64,000 nucleotides of DNA from Candidatus Hinthialibacter antarcticus (GTDB taxonomy: Bacteria; Hinthialibacterota; Hinthialibacteria; Hinthialibacterales; Hinthialibacteraceae): contig JAVCCE010000073.1 of the NCBI GenBank assembly GCA_030765645.1, positions 50,913 through 114,912 of the forward strand. Direction: 5' to 3'. Position 1 is the first letter of the stretch. Every line of letters begins with the position of its first letter. Under the pieces are notes generated by a model. That model made no database searches. It was not told where the DNA came from and worked only from the letters and a program-made list of their open reading frames with translations. Both the position numbers and the translations under genes were made by a program. Of the stretch, positions 44,840 through 54,093 are shown one piece after another.

Positions 44840-47662
44840 TTATTGCAGGACAAACTCACGGGATGAGCCGTCCGCATAATCCAACACGCATTTCATGCGC
44901 AACGGCATGGGAATCGGCCCTTCGTAAATGTTATGCACAAACAACAGCAGGCGTTGGTTTCGTGACGGCGGCAGTTTCAATGCGCCGTCATCTTGTTCGC
45001 AACGCTGCCCCAGCATATCCAACACGCCAATGGTCATCTGGTGGGGATGTTTGGTTGAAAAGCGCATGTCCGGTTTCTCAGCGCCGGTTTCATCCAGCCC
45101 GATTAGATTTAGAGATTTGATCGCGGGTTGTCCGGGTTCCTGGGTGAATTTCAGCATGAAAATCATATCCGTCTTGCCGTCGGGATGATCGCCCAGCGTC
45201 CCAACGTGATCGACGTAATTTCCCATGAAGCGCAGCGATTGCGCAAACGGCTGAGCGCCGGGTTGAAGCATCAATCCAATCGGCGCCAGCGCAGCGATAA
45301 ACAAGACGCCTGACGCAGTATGATGAATAACATTTGCGAATTTGTGAGATAGGGCGGGTATTGAAACCAGCGTCCGGTACAGCGGCGCGACTAACAACAG
45401 CAACGCCGTCAACACAAAACAAACGCCGCTGAACGCCAGCGCCGCCGTATCAAACCATTGCGCTTGATATCGCAACTCAAACACGCCGTCACTCGCGGGG
45501 AACCCGATGAACTTCCAGGCTTCTTCCGGCTCGCCCCAACGCGCAGGCAACAGTAAATCAATCGGCCCGCTGTTGAGCGTCCCCTGCCATTTGCGGTAGC
45601 CCGAGATTCCCAGCCGGAAAAATGAGGTTTCGTTGGTCTCATCAAAACGAAAGCGTAAGGCTCCGTCTTCATCCGGCAAACGCTCAACGGTCCCCGAACC
45701 GCTTAAAATCCACGGATGCGCGATGCCCGGCGTACGTTTGTAGACCTTCAGTTTTTCGTTTTCATACCAGGGCTGCATATTTGGTTTCTGATTGATCGCC
45801 GGGTCGGGCGCGTCTTTGTCTTCGATAAAGTAATTCACGCCTGCCAGATCAAGAGTCCATTCGTCGGCATACAGAGGCCGCGTACCAAGGACGTTCGCAG
45901 GGAGATAGCCTGTCACAAACAAACTGATTGGCGATTTCGCCGCGATGGACGGCATACGCCAGGCGATGTGCGTCAATGCGCGCCCTGGTGGAAATGGACC
46001 ATCCAGCAACGCGCCCGGCTGATAGGGCGCCTGTTCAGCAAGATGTGTTTTGAATTCCTCAAATGGCTGCCAGAAGCCGTCGCCGGGGATCGAATAGATG
46101 CGTTTCAACGAGGGGCGCACTTCCCAAAAGAGGGTCGCTTGCGCCAGATTGCCCGTGAACAAACACGCTGGCATCAGCACCAGAAACAGCCCGACGACAA
46201 CGCCCGCATCGGTGAACGCTTTTGTTGCATAGTTCTTCCAACCCGTTTGGTGCATCGAAGGCCAAATCCACTCGCTTAAGCCGCGCCATAAACGTTGGAT
46301 GTGCGCGGATACGATCAATTGCTTCCATAAAGCGGCAACCATGCAAGCCATTAGCAATAAGCAGCCGATTTTTGCGACAGCGAACAAGCGTTCGGTTTGC
46401 ATGTGAATGAAAAAATCACTGTAAGCATGGAATGAAAATAAATAGCGAGCCGGCTCGGTTCCCAAAAATAAATTCAACAAGATGAAAACCGAGAAGCAAA
46501 CGATCCACAATTTACGCGATGCGAATCCCCAAGCCAGCGCGGCCAATCCAAACAGCGACAAGTACGGCGCCGCCTCGCGAAAGAACGCCGCTTCGAGCAT
46601 CAGGCGCCCCGGTTCGGGCATGAAGCGCCCCCAATAACCGTAGGAGAAAATCCAATCGCGGCTCAGCGCAAACGGCAGCCACCAGAACGCCGCCATGCCG
46701 TATCCCAGGCAGAAGAACGCCATGCGTTGCAGTGGATTCGCGATACGAGATGGGTCGCGCCAGCCTCGCCCCGCCCAGAGGGCCCAGACAAAAACGATCA
46801 GCCACAGTCCGTTGAGAAACACATAAAAGGGATGCAACAGAATGCTGGCAGTGATGCAAATGATGAACTCAAACGCCTGCCATCGCGACTTAGGAAAACG
46901 CGGACTGACAAACAACGCGAACGCGTTTACGCACAGCCCCAGCCCGAGTTGCATCGCCCACAAGCCGCCGTCGAGTGCGCTGGGCCAGCTGAAATACCAG
47001 TCGCCGCGATCTAAAAACAACAGCGCCAACAGCGCCGCGCCCGCAAGACGACCAAAGTGCATTCGGGCCGCTTTGTACATCAGCAATGCAAAACCGAGAT
47101 ATCCTAAAAAAACAGTGGTTGAATAAACTCGCTCCAATGAAGCCAAACCAAGCGTGAGTATATGCAGCCCGATCACCAGCAGGTTGCCGCCGGGCGGGTA
47201 GAGGTCATTGAGTGGGAACCCCATGCCCAGCGCCGAACTCCAACCGCGCAGGCTGCCGTGGTTCCACAGGTTTTGTTCGGTGAGCGCCGCCAGGGTGTAA
47301 TGAAGCAGGTTGTCGCCCGACGTGCGGATGCCGTCCCATAGCGGGTCGATATCCACCGCAATCATTAAGATGATATAGGACGCGACAATAACGCATTCCA
47401 ACGCGCAAAACATTCGCTGTTGGGTTTTCGCGCCCGCCTTCGTCATCACGGCAATGGCGGCGATCAAGAGCAGTAGCAACGACGCCGTCGAACGAAACAT
47501 GACCAAGCCCGCCGCGCCGAACAATGGGTTCGCCGTGGGTTGATTGAGCGCATAGGTCAGTCCGCCCCAAGCGAGCGCAAGCAAACACAACACCGCTCCG
47601 AAACGAAACGAGGGCCAGCGGCGCGGCGACGGCGCAAAATTTTGAGGCTGCAGTTCATTCAT
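44840..47662 (-). CDS. Very large polytopic membrane protein, YfhO/GT-C-like
   Basis: 940 residues. About 12-13 hydrophobic segments fill the first two thirds, followed by a soluble region (about 540-690) and again TM helices and a C-terminal beta-rich part. An acidic SGDNLLHYTLAAL segment and YPPGGNLLVIGLHIL in the first loops resemble the membrane glycosyltransferase-like (YfhO/DUF6044) proteins that flip or transfer lipid-linked sugars. No catalytic residue can be named with confidence. It lies upstream of metG on the same strand, separated by about 138 bases, and is divergent from gatB. Confidence 0.6.
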   Translation of the reverse strand: MNELQPQNFAPSPRRWPSFRFGAVLCLLALAWGGLTYALNQPTANPLFGAAGLVMFRSTASLLLLLIAAIAVMTKAGAKTQQRMFCALECVIVASYIILMIAVDIDPLWDGIRTSGDNLLHYTLAALTEQNLWNHGSLRGWSSALGMGFPLNDLYPPGGNLLVIGLHILTLGLASLERVYSTTVFLGYLGFALLMYKAARMHFGRLAGAALLALLFLDRGDWYFSWPSALDGGLWAMQLGLGLCVNAFALFVSPRFPKSRWQAFEFIICITASILLHPFYVFLNGLWLIVFVWALWAGRGWRDPSRIANPLQRMAFFCLGYGMAAFWWLPFALSRDWIFSYGYWGRFMPEPGRLMLEAAFFREAAPYLSLFGLAALAWGFASRKLWIVCFSVFILLNLFLGTEPARYLFSFHAYSDFFIHMQTERLFAVAKIGCLLLMACMVAALWKQLIVSAHIQRLWRGLSEWIWPSMHQTGWKNYATKAFTDAGVVVGLFLVLMPACLFTGNLAQATLFWEVRPSLKRIYSIPGDGFWQPFEEFKTHLAEQAPYQPGALLDGPFPPGRALTHIAWRMPSIAAKSPISLFVTGYLPANVLGTRPLYADEWTLDLAGVNYFIEDKDAPDPAINQKPNMQPWYENEKLKVYKRTPGIAHPWILSGSGTVERLPDEDGALRFRFDETNETSFFRLGISGYRKWQGTLNSGPIDLLLPARWGEPEEAWKFIGFPASDGVFELRYQAQWFDTAALAFSGVCFVLTALLLLVAPLYRTLVSIPALSHKFANVIHHTASGVLFIAALAPIGLMLQPGAQPFAQSLRFMGNYVDHVGTLGDHPDGKTDMIFMLKFTQEPGQPAIKSLNLIGLDETGAEKPDMRFSTKHPHQMTIGVLDMLGQRCEQDDGALKLPPSRNQRLLLFVHNIYEGPIPMPLRMKCVLDYADGSSREFVLQ

Positions 47663-47768
47663 GGTTTATGAGCGCATTGCGTCAATCGGCGCTCCTACCT
47701 TCGGCGTCTTAGTCCGTATTGCTACAATCGGGCTATTCTAAACGAAATTTTTCCTAGAGGAACGCGTC

Positions 47769-49208
47769 ATGAAGTATGAGCCCGTAATCGGCTTTGAAAC
47801 TCACGTCGAACTTGAAAGCAAAGCGAAAGTATTTAGCGCCGCCCGGCAAGCATTCGGCGGCGAGCCCAATGAATACGTCAACCCCGTCTGTCTGGGCCTT
47901 CCAGGGACGTTGCCTGTGCTCAATAAAACGTCGATGGAACTCTCGCTCAAAGTTGCGCTGGCGATGGGCTGTACGATTCCTGAGATTACCGTGTTCGACC
48001 GCAAACACTATTACTACCCCGACTTGCCGAAGAACTACCAAATCTCGCAAGAATACGAGCCGCTGGCGCGTGACGGTCAAATCAATATCACCATGCCGGA
48101 CGGCGTGGAGAAAACCATCCGCATCCACAACATTCACCTCGAAGAAGATGCAGGAAAACTCATCCACGAAAAACGCGGCGGGCGCTGGGTGTCGTTGGTC
48201 GACTTGAACCGCGCCGGTTCCAGTCTGCTCGAAATTGTCAGCCAACCCGATATCCGCAGCCGCGAAGAATCCGAAGTGTTTATGGAAACCATGCGCAGCC
48301 TGCTGCGCTATCTCGAAGTCAGCGATTGCAAGATGCAGGAAGGTTCGCTGCGTTTTGAATTGAACATCTCGCTGCGTCCCGAAGGGAGGGAAGAGTTCGG
48401 TACAAAGGTTGAGATCAAAAACGTCGGTTCGATCAAATCCGTTCTGCGGGCGTTTGATTATGAAGTCGAACGTCAGACCGAAATTCTCGAAGACGGCGGG
48501 CGCGTCATTCAAGAAACCCGCCTGTGGGATGACGACCGCAACGAAACCCGCTCCATGCGCGTTAAAGAAGGCGCGAAAGACTACCGCTATTTTCCTGAGC
48601 CTGACCTACCGCCGGTTGCGTTAGACCGGGCGTATCTCGACGAATTGCAAACACATCTGCCCGAGCTGCGCGACGCCAAGCGCAAGCGCTTTTTGGTGGA
48701 TTATAGCCTGCCCGAATATGACGCGGGCGTACTCGCCGCCGACAAGAACGTCGCCAATTATTTTGAAGAATGCTGCAAAGCCCACAACGCCCCCAAGGCG
48801 TTCAGCAACTGGATCATGACCTACCTGCTGGCGGAGTTGAAAGACGAAGACAGCGACATCAATGACCTCGCCGTAAAACCAGAACATCTAGCGGAACTCG
48901 TCAAACTAATTGAAGACGGAAAGATCAACCAGAACATCGCCAAAAAAGTGTTCCGCGACATGCTCGAAACCGGCAAGACGCCGGGCGCCATCGTCAAAGA
49001 AAAAGGCCTCGAAGTCGTCAGTGACAGCGGCGCCCTCGAAGGCTTCATCGAAGAAGTCATCGCGGAGAACCCCGGCCCGGCGGGCGAGTATAAAGAGGGC
49101 AAAGACAAAGCGCTCAATTTCCTGCTGGGGCAGGTCATGCGCAAAAGCAAGGGACAAGCCGCCCCCGAACAAGTGCGTGAAATATTTGACAAGAAGTTAC
49201 GCAGTTAA
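47769..49208 (+). CDS. gatB: Aspartyl/glutamyl-tRNA amidotransferase subunit B
   Basis: The kinase/tRNA-binding subunit of GatCAB, which turns Glu-tRNA-Gln (and Asp-tRNA-Asn) into the amide form. The N-terminal signature VIGFETHVELESKAKVFS is at residues 6-23, the DRKHYYYPDLPKNYQISQ block near 77-94, and the C-terminal YqeY-like tail (about 330-479) ends in LLGQVMRKSKGQA. Length is 479 residues. gatA and gatC are not adjacent, so the complex is encoded at separate loci. AGAGGA lies before the ATG. Confidence 0.97.
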   Translation: MKYEPVIGFETHVELESKAKVFSAARQAFGGEPNEYVNPVCLGLPGTLPVLNKTSMELSLKVALAMGCTIPEITVFDRKHYYYPDLPKNYQISQEYEPLARDGQINITMPDGVEKTIRIHNIHLEEDAGKLIHEKRGGRWVSLVDLNRAGSSLLEIVSQPDIRSREESEVFMETMRSLLRYLEVSDCKMQEGSLRFELNISLRPEGREEFGTKVEIKNVGSIKSVLRAFDYEVERQTEILEDGGRVIQETRLWDDDRNETRSMRVKEGAKDYRYFPEPDLPPVALDRAYLDELQTHLPELRDAKRKRFLVDYSLPEYDAGVLAADKNVANYFEECCKAHNAPKAFSNWIMTYLLAELKDEDSDINDLAVKPEHLAELVKLIEDGKINQNIAKKVFRDMLETGKTPGAIVKEKGLEVVSDSGALEGFIEEVIAENPGPAGEYKEGKDKALNFLLGQVMRKSKGQAAPEQVREIFDKKLRS

Positions 49209-49642
49209 TGGCCTCGCCATTTTTTGTGTTGCACCTTGTAGCGCCGCGAGCCTTAATCCATCACTGAATCTATCGCTGAACCCCTGCCTGCGGCAGGCAG
49301 GTTGCCGTAGGCATAGGCAGGTTCGTTCCATTCCGCCTTGGCTCGCCACCCAGGCACTACTTTTCCTGCATGCTTGAAATCTGCTTTTGATAATCCATAA
49401 TCTCTGTAGGGTGGGATGAATGGGAATGAATCCCACCATTGGGTTTTGTTTCGTTTTTTATGTCTATCTCGATATCATTTTATTGGTGGGTTTCGCTGTG
49501 CTCAACGCCACCCTACTTGAAATGTGGATCATTTAGCGGTGGGCTGCTTCGCCTGCCGCAGGCAGGTTTCGCGAGGCCGCCACAAAAAAAGCCCCATGCC
49601 TATATCAAGCATGGGGCTTTCGTATTCTAAAGAACTTATCGC
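49209..49642. repeat. Repeat-rich gap between gatB and the triple-YHS gene
   Basis: No gene is supported. The palindrome CCTGCCTGCGGCAGGCAGG lies at 49283-49301 and GCCTGCCGCAGGCAGG at 49551-49566; a third copy of the core is at 748. Between them, 49406-49516 is a larger element whose ends GTAGGGTGG and CCACCCTAC are inverted and which includes internal TGGTGGGTT and ATCCCACCATT arms. These are non-coding, hairpin-forming dispersed repeats. Confidence 0.65.
49584..49620 (-). terminator. Rho-independent terminator of the triple-YHS gene
   Basis: AAAGCCCCATGC (49588-49599) and GCATGGGGCTTT (49609-49620) form a 12-pair stem. On the minus strand a run of seven T residues follows. It is 23 bases beyond the stop of the leftward gene. 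Confidence 0.88.
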
Positions 49643-50317
49643 TTAGCTGGCGTTGTCGGGAACGACGCCTTCGTCAGCCATGGCTTGTAAGAATTCGTCA
49701 GGCTTTTCGTTGAATGCGTCGACGCACGCCGCGCAACACATATAGACTTTCTTGCCTTTAGCGGTTGCTGAAACTTCCTTTGAAATCGCGTGACCTGAAA
49801 TCGGGCATAAGGTTTGGTCGAGAGTAAGAATGACCGGGGCCGCTTTGCTTTCATTCAATTTGGTTTTGACGGTTTTGATATCTTCGGCAACGGCTTTCTT
49901 GCAACCTGCGCAGCACAGGGTGACCAACATATTGTCTTTGATGCCATACATGCCTTCTACAACGGCTTTGCCAGACATGGGGCAATTTTTCTGCACATGA
50001 TAGCCTTCAGCCAGCGCCGGGTTTTGGCCTTTGGCGCGAAGGGCCTTAATGGCGGACAGCGGGTCTTTTTTGACGCCAGCCGCGCAATCGTCACAGCAAG
50101 TGCGGATGTTATAACCCATGAATACATAACCGCTTGTTTCGTTGACCGCGTTGCCGCTCAATGGGCAAACGGTCTGGGTTTCCAGTTTTTCTATTTTCGC
50201 CAATGCGGCTTTGATTGAAGCGCTATTATCCGACACCGCTTTTTCTGAGGCGTACGACGGAGCAAACATCACGGCGCAGAGGCCGACTGCCAATACCAAC
50301 ATCAATGCTTTTTTCAT
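49643..50317 (-). CDS. Periplasmic protein with three tandem YHS/TRASH-like metal-binding modules
   Basis: 224 residues. The signal peptide spans about 1-23 (ending SYA). Three modules share one spacing: CPLSG...CC-x2-C at Cys51/74/75/78, CPMSG at Cys112/135/136/139 and CPISG at Cys171/194/195/198, so in each the first Cys is 23 residues before the CC pair. This is the pattern of YHS and TRASH domains, which bind copper or other soft metals. No enzyme domain is attached. A periplasmic metal chaperone, buffer or sensor is likely. The ATG at 50317 follows GGGAG by eight bases. Monocistronic with its own terminator. Confidence 0.78.
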   Translation of the reverse strand: MKKALMLVLAVGLCAVMFAPSYASEKAVSDNSASIKAALAKIEKLETQTVCPLSGNAVNETSGYVFMGYNIRTCCDDCAAGVKKDPLSAIKALRAKGQNPALAEGYHVQKNCPMSGKAVVEGMYGIKDNMLVTLCCAGCKKAVAEDIKTVKTKLNESKAAPVILTLDQTLCPISGHAISKEVSATAKGKKVYMCCAACVDAFNEKPDEFLQAMADEGVVPDNAS

Positions 50318-50630
50318 TTCAACTTCTCCCTTTATTTGTTTGATTCCCCGCTTTGTGTACTGTACCAAAGATCGTGAGCCAATACAAATTTTATCTATTA
50401 AGTAAACTATTATCTTTCTATAGTGCGCTCAAAGCAAGTATTTTTTATCTTTTATCTTTCCGCTGAAAAAAAACTCTTAGAAAACTGACTAATTTAGCCG
50501 GATTAACACTTTAGCCGGACTTGAAGGCAAGATACAATGCAAAAACGAATCAAAGTTGACTACGTCACGCAATTTCGCCGCCTTGCTAAAATAAGAGCGG
50601 CTAACTGATAGAGGTGTTTGAGGAACAGAT
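50318..50630. other. Divergent intergenic region between the YHS gene and sdhC
   Basis: Two direct copies of TTTAGCCGGA (50493-50502 and 50510-50519), 17 bases apart, lie about 110 bases before sdhC and could bind a regulator of the sdh operon. A weak leftward promoter (TTGTAT, 17, TACAGT on the minus strand, around 50358-50388) may serve the YHS gene. No gene is seen. Confidence 0.4.
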
Positions 50631-51266
50631 ATGTCTGAACCCAATCCCGCCCCGTTTTTTCTTAGACGATTCCAATCCTTACTCGGCATCATTCCCGTCG
50701 GCGCGTTCTTTGTTGAGCACGGCTTGACCAACGGCCTTGCCTTTTTTCAGGGAATGGAGCATTGGGACGAAGCCGTCGTCTTCATCAACAGTTTGCCGCT
50801 GCTTCTGTTCATGGAGATTTTTTTGATCGGCGTACCGATTTTGCTTCACGCGCTGCTTGGTTTCTATATCTGGATTTTCTGTGAACCGAATGTGCAACAC
50901 TACGGCTACTGGCGCAACTGGCTCTACACCCTGCAGCGATGGACGGGCATCATCGCCATCGTGTTCATCGGCTACCACGTCTACAAGTTGCGTATCGAAT
51001 GGAAATTCACCACCGATATGCACATTATTGAATCCGGCTATGTAGCGGAATATTTTCAAAAAGAACTCTGGCATGTGATCTTTTACTTTATCGGGATCAG
51101 TGCAACCGCGTTTCACTTTGCGAACGGCTTGTGGAACTTCGGCATTAAGTGGGGGCTGACGGTGGGCGAACGCGCTCAAACCGTTTCGGCCTATGTTTGC
51201 GCCGCGATTGGCGTGGGCATTTTCTCGTTCTTTATGGCTTCGCTATACGCCTTTTCAACCGCGTAA
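50631..51266 (+). CDS. sdhC: Succinate dehydrogenase/fumarate reductase cytochrome b subunit (b558 type)
   Basis: The single membrane anchor of a B-type complex II. Five transmembrane helices are visible in 211 residues, with the histidines expected to carry two b hemes: EHGL (about residue 28), LLHALLG (about 79), GYHVYK (about 116) and TAFHFANG (about 162). There is no separate SdhD. The order sdhC-sdhA-sdhB and the Bacillus-like b558 form are characteristic of enzymes using menaquinone. sdhA starts 27 bases later. Confidence 0.92.
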   Translation: MSEPNPAPFFLRRFQSLLGIIPVGAFFVEHGLTNGLAFFQGMEHWDEAVVFINSLPLLLFMEIFLIGVPILLHALLGFYIWIFCEPNVQHYGYWRNWLYTLQRWTGIIAIVFIGYHVYKLRIEWKFTTDMHIIESGYVAEYFQKELWHVIFYFIGISATAFHFANGLWNFGIKWGLTVGERAQTVSAYVCAAIGVGIFSFFMASLYAFSTA

Positions 51267-51293
51267 TCTACAAACAAAGGGAGCGTTGCGATC

Positions 51294-53165
51294 ATGGCTC
51301 AGTCGCGTTTCATCGTTGTCGGCGGCGGACTCGCTGGTTTGATGACGGTTATTAAATTGGCGGAAGCCGGACACAAGGTCGATCTATTTTCGATTGTCCC
51401 CGTGAAACGGTCGCACTCCGTCTGCGCCCAGGGCGGCATCAACGGCGCCGTTAACACCAAGGGCGAAGGCGATTCGCCGGACATTCATTTCTACGATACC
51501 GTCAAAGGCGGCGACTTCATCGCCCATCAGGCGTTCTGTAAGGATATGTGCTACAACGCGCCTGCGGTGATTTACCTGATGGACCGCATGGGCGTGACCT
51601 TCAACCGCACCGCCGAAGGCATGTTAGATTTTCGCCGATTTGGCGGGACGCTGCATCACCGCACCGCATTCAGCGGCGCGACGACGGGCCAACAATTGTT
51701 ATACGCCCTCGATGAACAAGTGCGGCGGTATGAAGTCGAAGGCTTAGTCAAAAAATACGAAGGCTTTGAATACCTCGGCATGGTCAAAGATTCAGACGGC
51801 TCATGCTGCGGCATCGTCGCCGTTGATATGAACACGCTAGAGATCAAATCGTTCAAAGGCGATGCGGTCTCGCTAGCGACCGGCGGCCCCGGCATGGTGT
51901 TTGGGCGTTCGACCAACTCGACCATTAACACTGGCAGCGCGGTCTCATCCGCCTATCAAGAAGGCGTGAAATACGCCAACGGCGAATTTGTCCAGATTCA
52001 CCCCACGGCGATTCCCGGCACCGACAAACTGCGGCTGATGTCAGAATCCGCGCGCGGCGAAGGCGGTCGGGTGTGGGTTCCCAAGAAAAAAGACGATACC
52101 CGCAGCGCCAGTGAGATTCCCGATAGCGAACGCTGGTATTTTCTCGAAGAAAAATATCCGCGCTTCGGCAATTTAGTTCCGCGTGACATTGCTGCGCAGG
52201 AAATCTATAACATCTGCGTCAACGAAGGCTACGGCGTTGGCGGCGGCAATATGGTCTTTCTCGACCTGACCCATATCCCCCGTGAAGAGCTCGACCGCAA
52301 ATTATTCGGCATCATGGAAATCTACGAGAAGTTTGTCGGCGACGATCCGCGCGATCTTCCGATGAAGATTTTCCCGGCGGTGCATTACAGCATGGGCGGC
52401 TTGTGGGTCGATTACGAGCGCACCGATGACGGCATGTTAGACCGCAAAAGCCCACGGGTTCACATGACCAACGTCCCTGGTTTGTACGCGATGGGCGAAT
52501 GTGAATATCAGTACCACGGCGCCAACCGCCTGGGGGCGAACGCGCTGTTGTCTTGCATCTTCTCCGGCATGGTCGGCGGACCGGCTATGGTAGAATACAG
52601 CAAGAACCTTAACGGCTCGGCGGACGATAAGCCCAGTTCGATTTATGCGGAGGCCGAACAGAAATGGCGCGACCGTTTCGCTTCTATTTTGAAAATGGAA
52701 GGCGAAGAGAATCCGTTTAAGTTGCACCAGGAAATGGGCGAGACGATGATTCGCCGCTGTACCATTGTTCGTGAAAACAAAGACCTCGAAGAAAATGTTC
52801 AGTACCTAAACGATTGCAGCGACCGTTGGAAGCAGTGCAGCGTTTTGGATTCCGGTCAGACGCGCAACCAGTCGGCGTTGTTCGTAAACCAATTGTGGAA
52901 CATGATCGAACTCGCCAAGGTGGTCAACAAGGGCGCGTTGTTGCGTGATGAGTGCCGAGGCAGCCACCTGAAACCTGAATTTAAACTTGAGCAGCCCAAA
53001 GACCAAAATTCGCCTGAATATCAAGAATACATGACCAAGTGGAACAAGCAGAATGACGAATGGTTGAAGACGACCATTGCAGAACATTCACCAGATGGGC
53101 CGCAGATTTCGTACGAAGCGATAGATACAAGCATCATCAAGCCTGTGCCCCGGCGTTACGACTGA
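51294..53165 (+). CDS. sdhA: Succinate dehydrogenase/fumarate reductase flavoprotein subunit
   Basis: Oxidises succinate to fumarate, or the reverse, at a covalent FAD. The dinucleotide-binding GGGLAGL is near residues 9-15. The FAD-linking region HHRTAFSGATTGQQLL, the active-site HPTAIPG and RGEGG, and the AMGECEYQYHGANRLGANALLSC block are all present. Length is 623 residues. AAGGGAG precedes the ATG. Second gene of sdhCAB; the direction of catalysis cannot be told from sequence. Confidence 0.97.
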   Translation: MAQSRFIVVGGGLAGLMTVIKLAEAGHKVDLFSIVPVKRSHSVCAQGGINGAVNTKGEGDSPDIHFYDTVKGGDFIAHQAFCKDMCYNAPAVIYLMDRMGVTFNRTAEGMLDFRRFGGTLHHRTAFSGATTGQQLLYALDEQVRRYEVEGLVKKYEGFEYLGMVKDSDGSCCGIVAVDMNTLEIKSFKGDAVSLATGGPGMVFGRSTNSTINTGSAVSSAYQEGVKYANGEFVQIHPTAIPGTDKLRLMSESARGEGGRVWVPKKKDDTRSASEIPDSERWYFLEEKYPRFGNLVPRDIAAQEIYNICVNEGYGVGGGNMVFLDLTHIPREELDRKLFGIMEIYEKFVGDDPRDLPMKIFPAVHYSMGGLWVDYERTDDGMLDRKSPRVHMTNVPGLYAMGECEYQYHGANRLGANALLSCIFSGMVGGPAMVEYSKNLNGSADDKPSSIYAEAEQKWRDRFASILKMEGEENPFKLHQEMGETMIRRCTIVRENKDLEENVQYLNDCSDRWKQCSVLDSGQTRNQSALFVNQLWNMIELAKVVNKGALLRDECRGSHLKPEFKLEQPKDQNSPEYQEYMTKWNKQNDEWLKTTIAEHSPDGPQISYEAIDTSIIKPVPRRYD

Positions 53166-53242
53166 TTTTCGCCGAAAGTTATTAGACGCAGCTGCGCCAG
53201 CGCGGCTACACTTATTGAGAGAGAACTATCGGAGGTTGTTAC

Positions 53243-53989
53243 ATGTCGTCGACAGTTGAAGTCCATGTCAAGCGGCAAGACGGGGCAGGCAAGGAACCGT
53301 ACTGGCAAAAGTTCCATGTCCCGTATCAATACGGCATGAACGTCATTACCATTTTGCAGGAAATCCAGCGCAACCCGACCGATGCGGACGGGCGCAAAAC
53401 CACGCCGGTTTCGTGGGACTGCAGCTGCCTCGAAGAGGTGTGCGGCGCATGTACAATGGTAATCAACGGTCATGTTCGGCAATCATGCAGCGCACTTGTT
53501 GATAAATTAGAACAACCCATTATTTTAGAGCCGATGCGCAAATTTCCTGTTGTGCGCGACTTGGTGGTTGATCGCGCCCGCATGTTTGAAGCCATGAAGC
53601 GCGTCAAAGCCTGGGTGACGGTAGATGGTACTTACAACCTTGGCCCGGCGGAAAAACAACCGCCCAAACAACAACAAGAGCTCTACGAATTTTCCCGTTG
53701 CATGACGTGCGGTTGCTGCGTGGATGCGTGCCCGCAATACACCAGCGAAAACACGTTTGTTGGGCCTGCCGCCATCGGACAAACGTTTTTGTTCAACCGT
53801 AACAAGGCCGGTAAATTTGAAGAAGAAGACCGTCTCAACACGTTGATGGAAGAAGGCGGCATTCATGAATGCGGCAACGCGCAAAATTGCGTCCGGGTTT
53901 GTCCGAAAGATATTCCGCTAACGCGTTCGATTGCGGCGTTGAATAAGGACACATTAAAGCAAGCGCTGAAAAATATGTTTTTGAAATAG
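53243..53989 (+). CDS. sdhB: Succinate dehydrogenase/fumarate reductase iron-sulfur subunit
   Basis: Passes electrons from FAD to the quinone site through three clusters. The [2Fe-2S] ligands are Cys62, 67, 70 and 82 (CLEEVCGAC ... SC). The [4Fe-4S] and [3Fe-4S] ligands lie in CMTCGCCVDACPQY (153-163) and CGNAQNCVRVCPKDIP (210-220). Length is 248 residues. GGAGG is seven bases before the ATG. Last gene of the operon; a terminator follows. Confidence 0.96.
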   Translation: MSSTVEVHVKRQDGAGKEPYWQKFHVPYQYGMNVITILQEIQRNPTDADGRKTTPVSWDCSCLEEVCGACTMVINGHVRQSCSALVDKLEQPIILEPMRKFPVVRDLVVDRARMFEAMKRVKAWVTVDGTYNLGPAEKQPPKQQQELYEFSRCMTCGCCVDACPQYTSENTFVGPAAIGQTFLFNRNKAGKFEEEDRLNTLMEEGGIHECGNAQNCVRVCPKDIPLTRSIAALNKDTLKQALKNMFLK

Positions 53990-54026
53990 AACTAATTTTT
54001 CTTTCAATTCTGAATACAACAGAAAA

Positions 54027-54054
54027 AAACGGCTTGCCAAAGGGCAGGCCGTTT
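54027..54054 (+). terminator. Terminator of the sdh operon
   Basis: AAACGGCTTGCC, loop AAA, GGGCAGGCCGTTT: a near-perfect stem followed by only a short T-run. It lies 38 bases past sdhB and just before the next promoter. Confidence 0.7.
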
Positions 54055-54064
54055 CTGCTATAAT
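54034..54064 (+). promoter_or_regulatory. Promoter of the Uma2 gene overlapping the sdh terminator
   Basis: A perfect -10 TATAAT (54059-54064) with a -35-like TTGCCA (54034-54039) at a 19-base spacing. The -35 lies within the terminator hairpin. Confidence 0.45.
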
Positions 54065-54093
54065 GAGAAATAACTTTTGTGTAGGAAAAGCCG

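Noticed and set aside
49209..49642. A small gene in the gatB-YHS gap
   Set aside because: The open frames here consist of palindromic repeat units, without ribosome sites.
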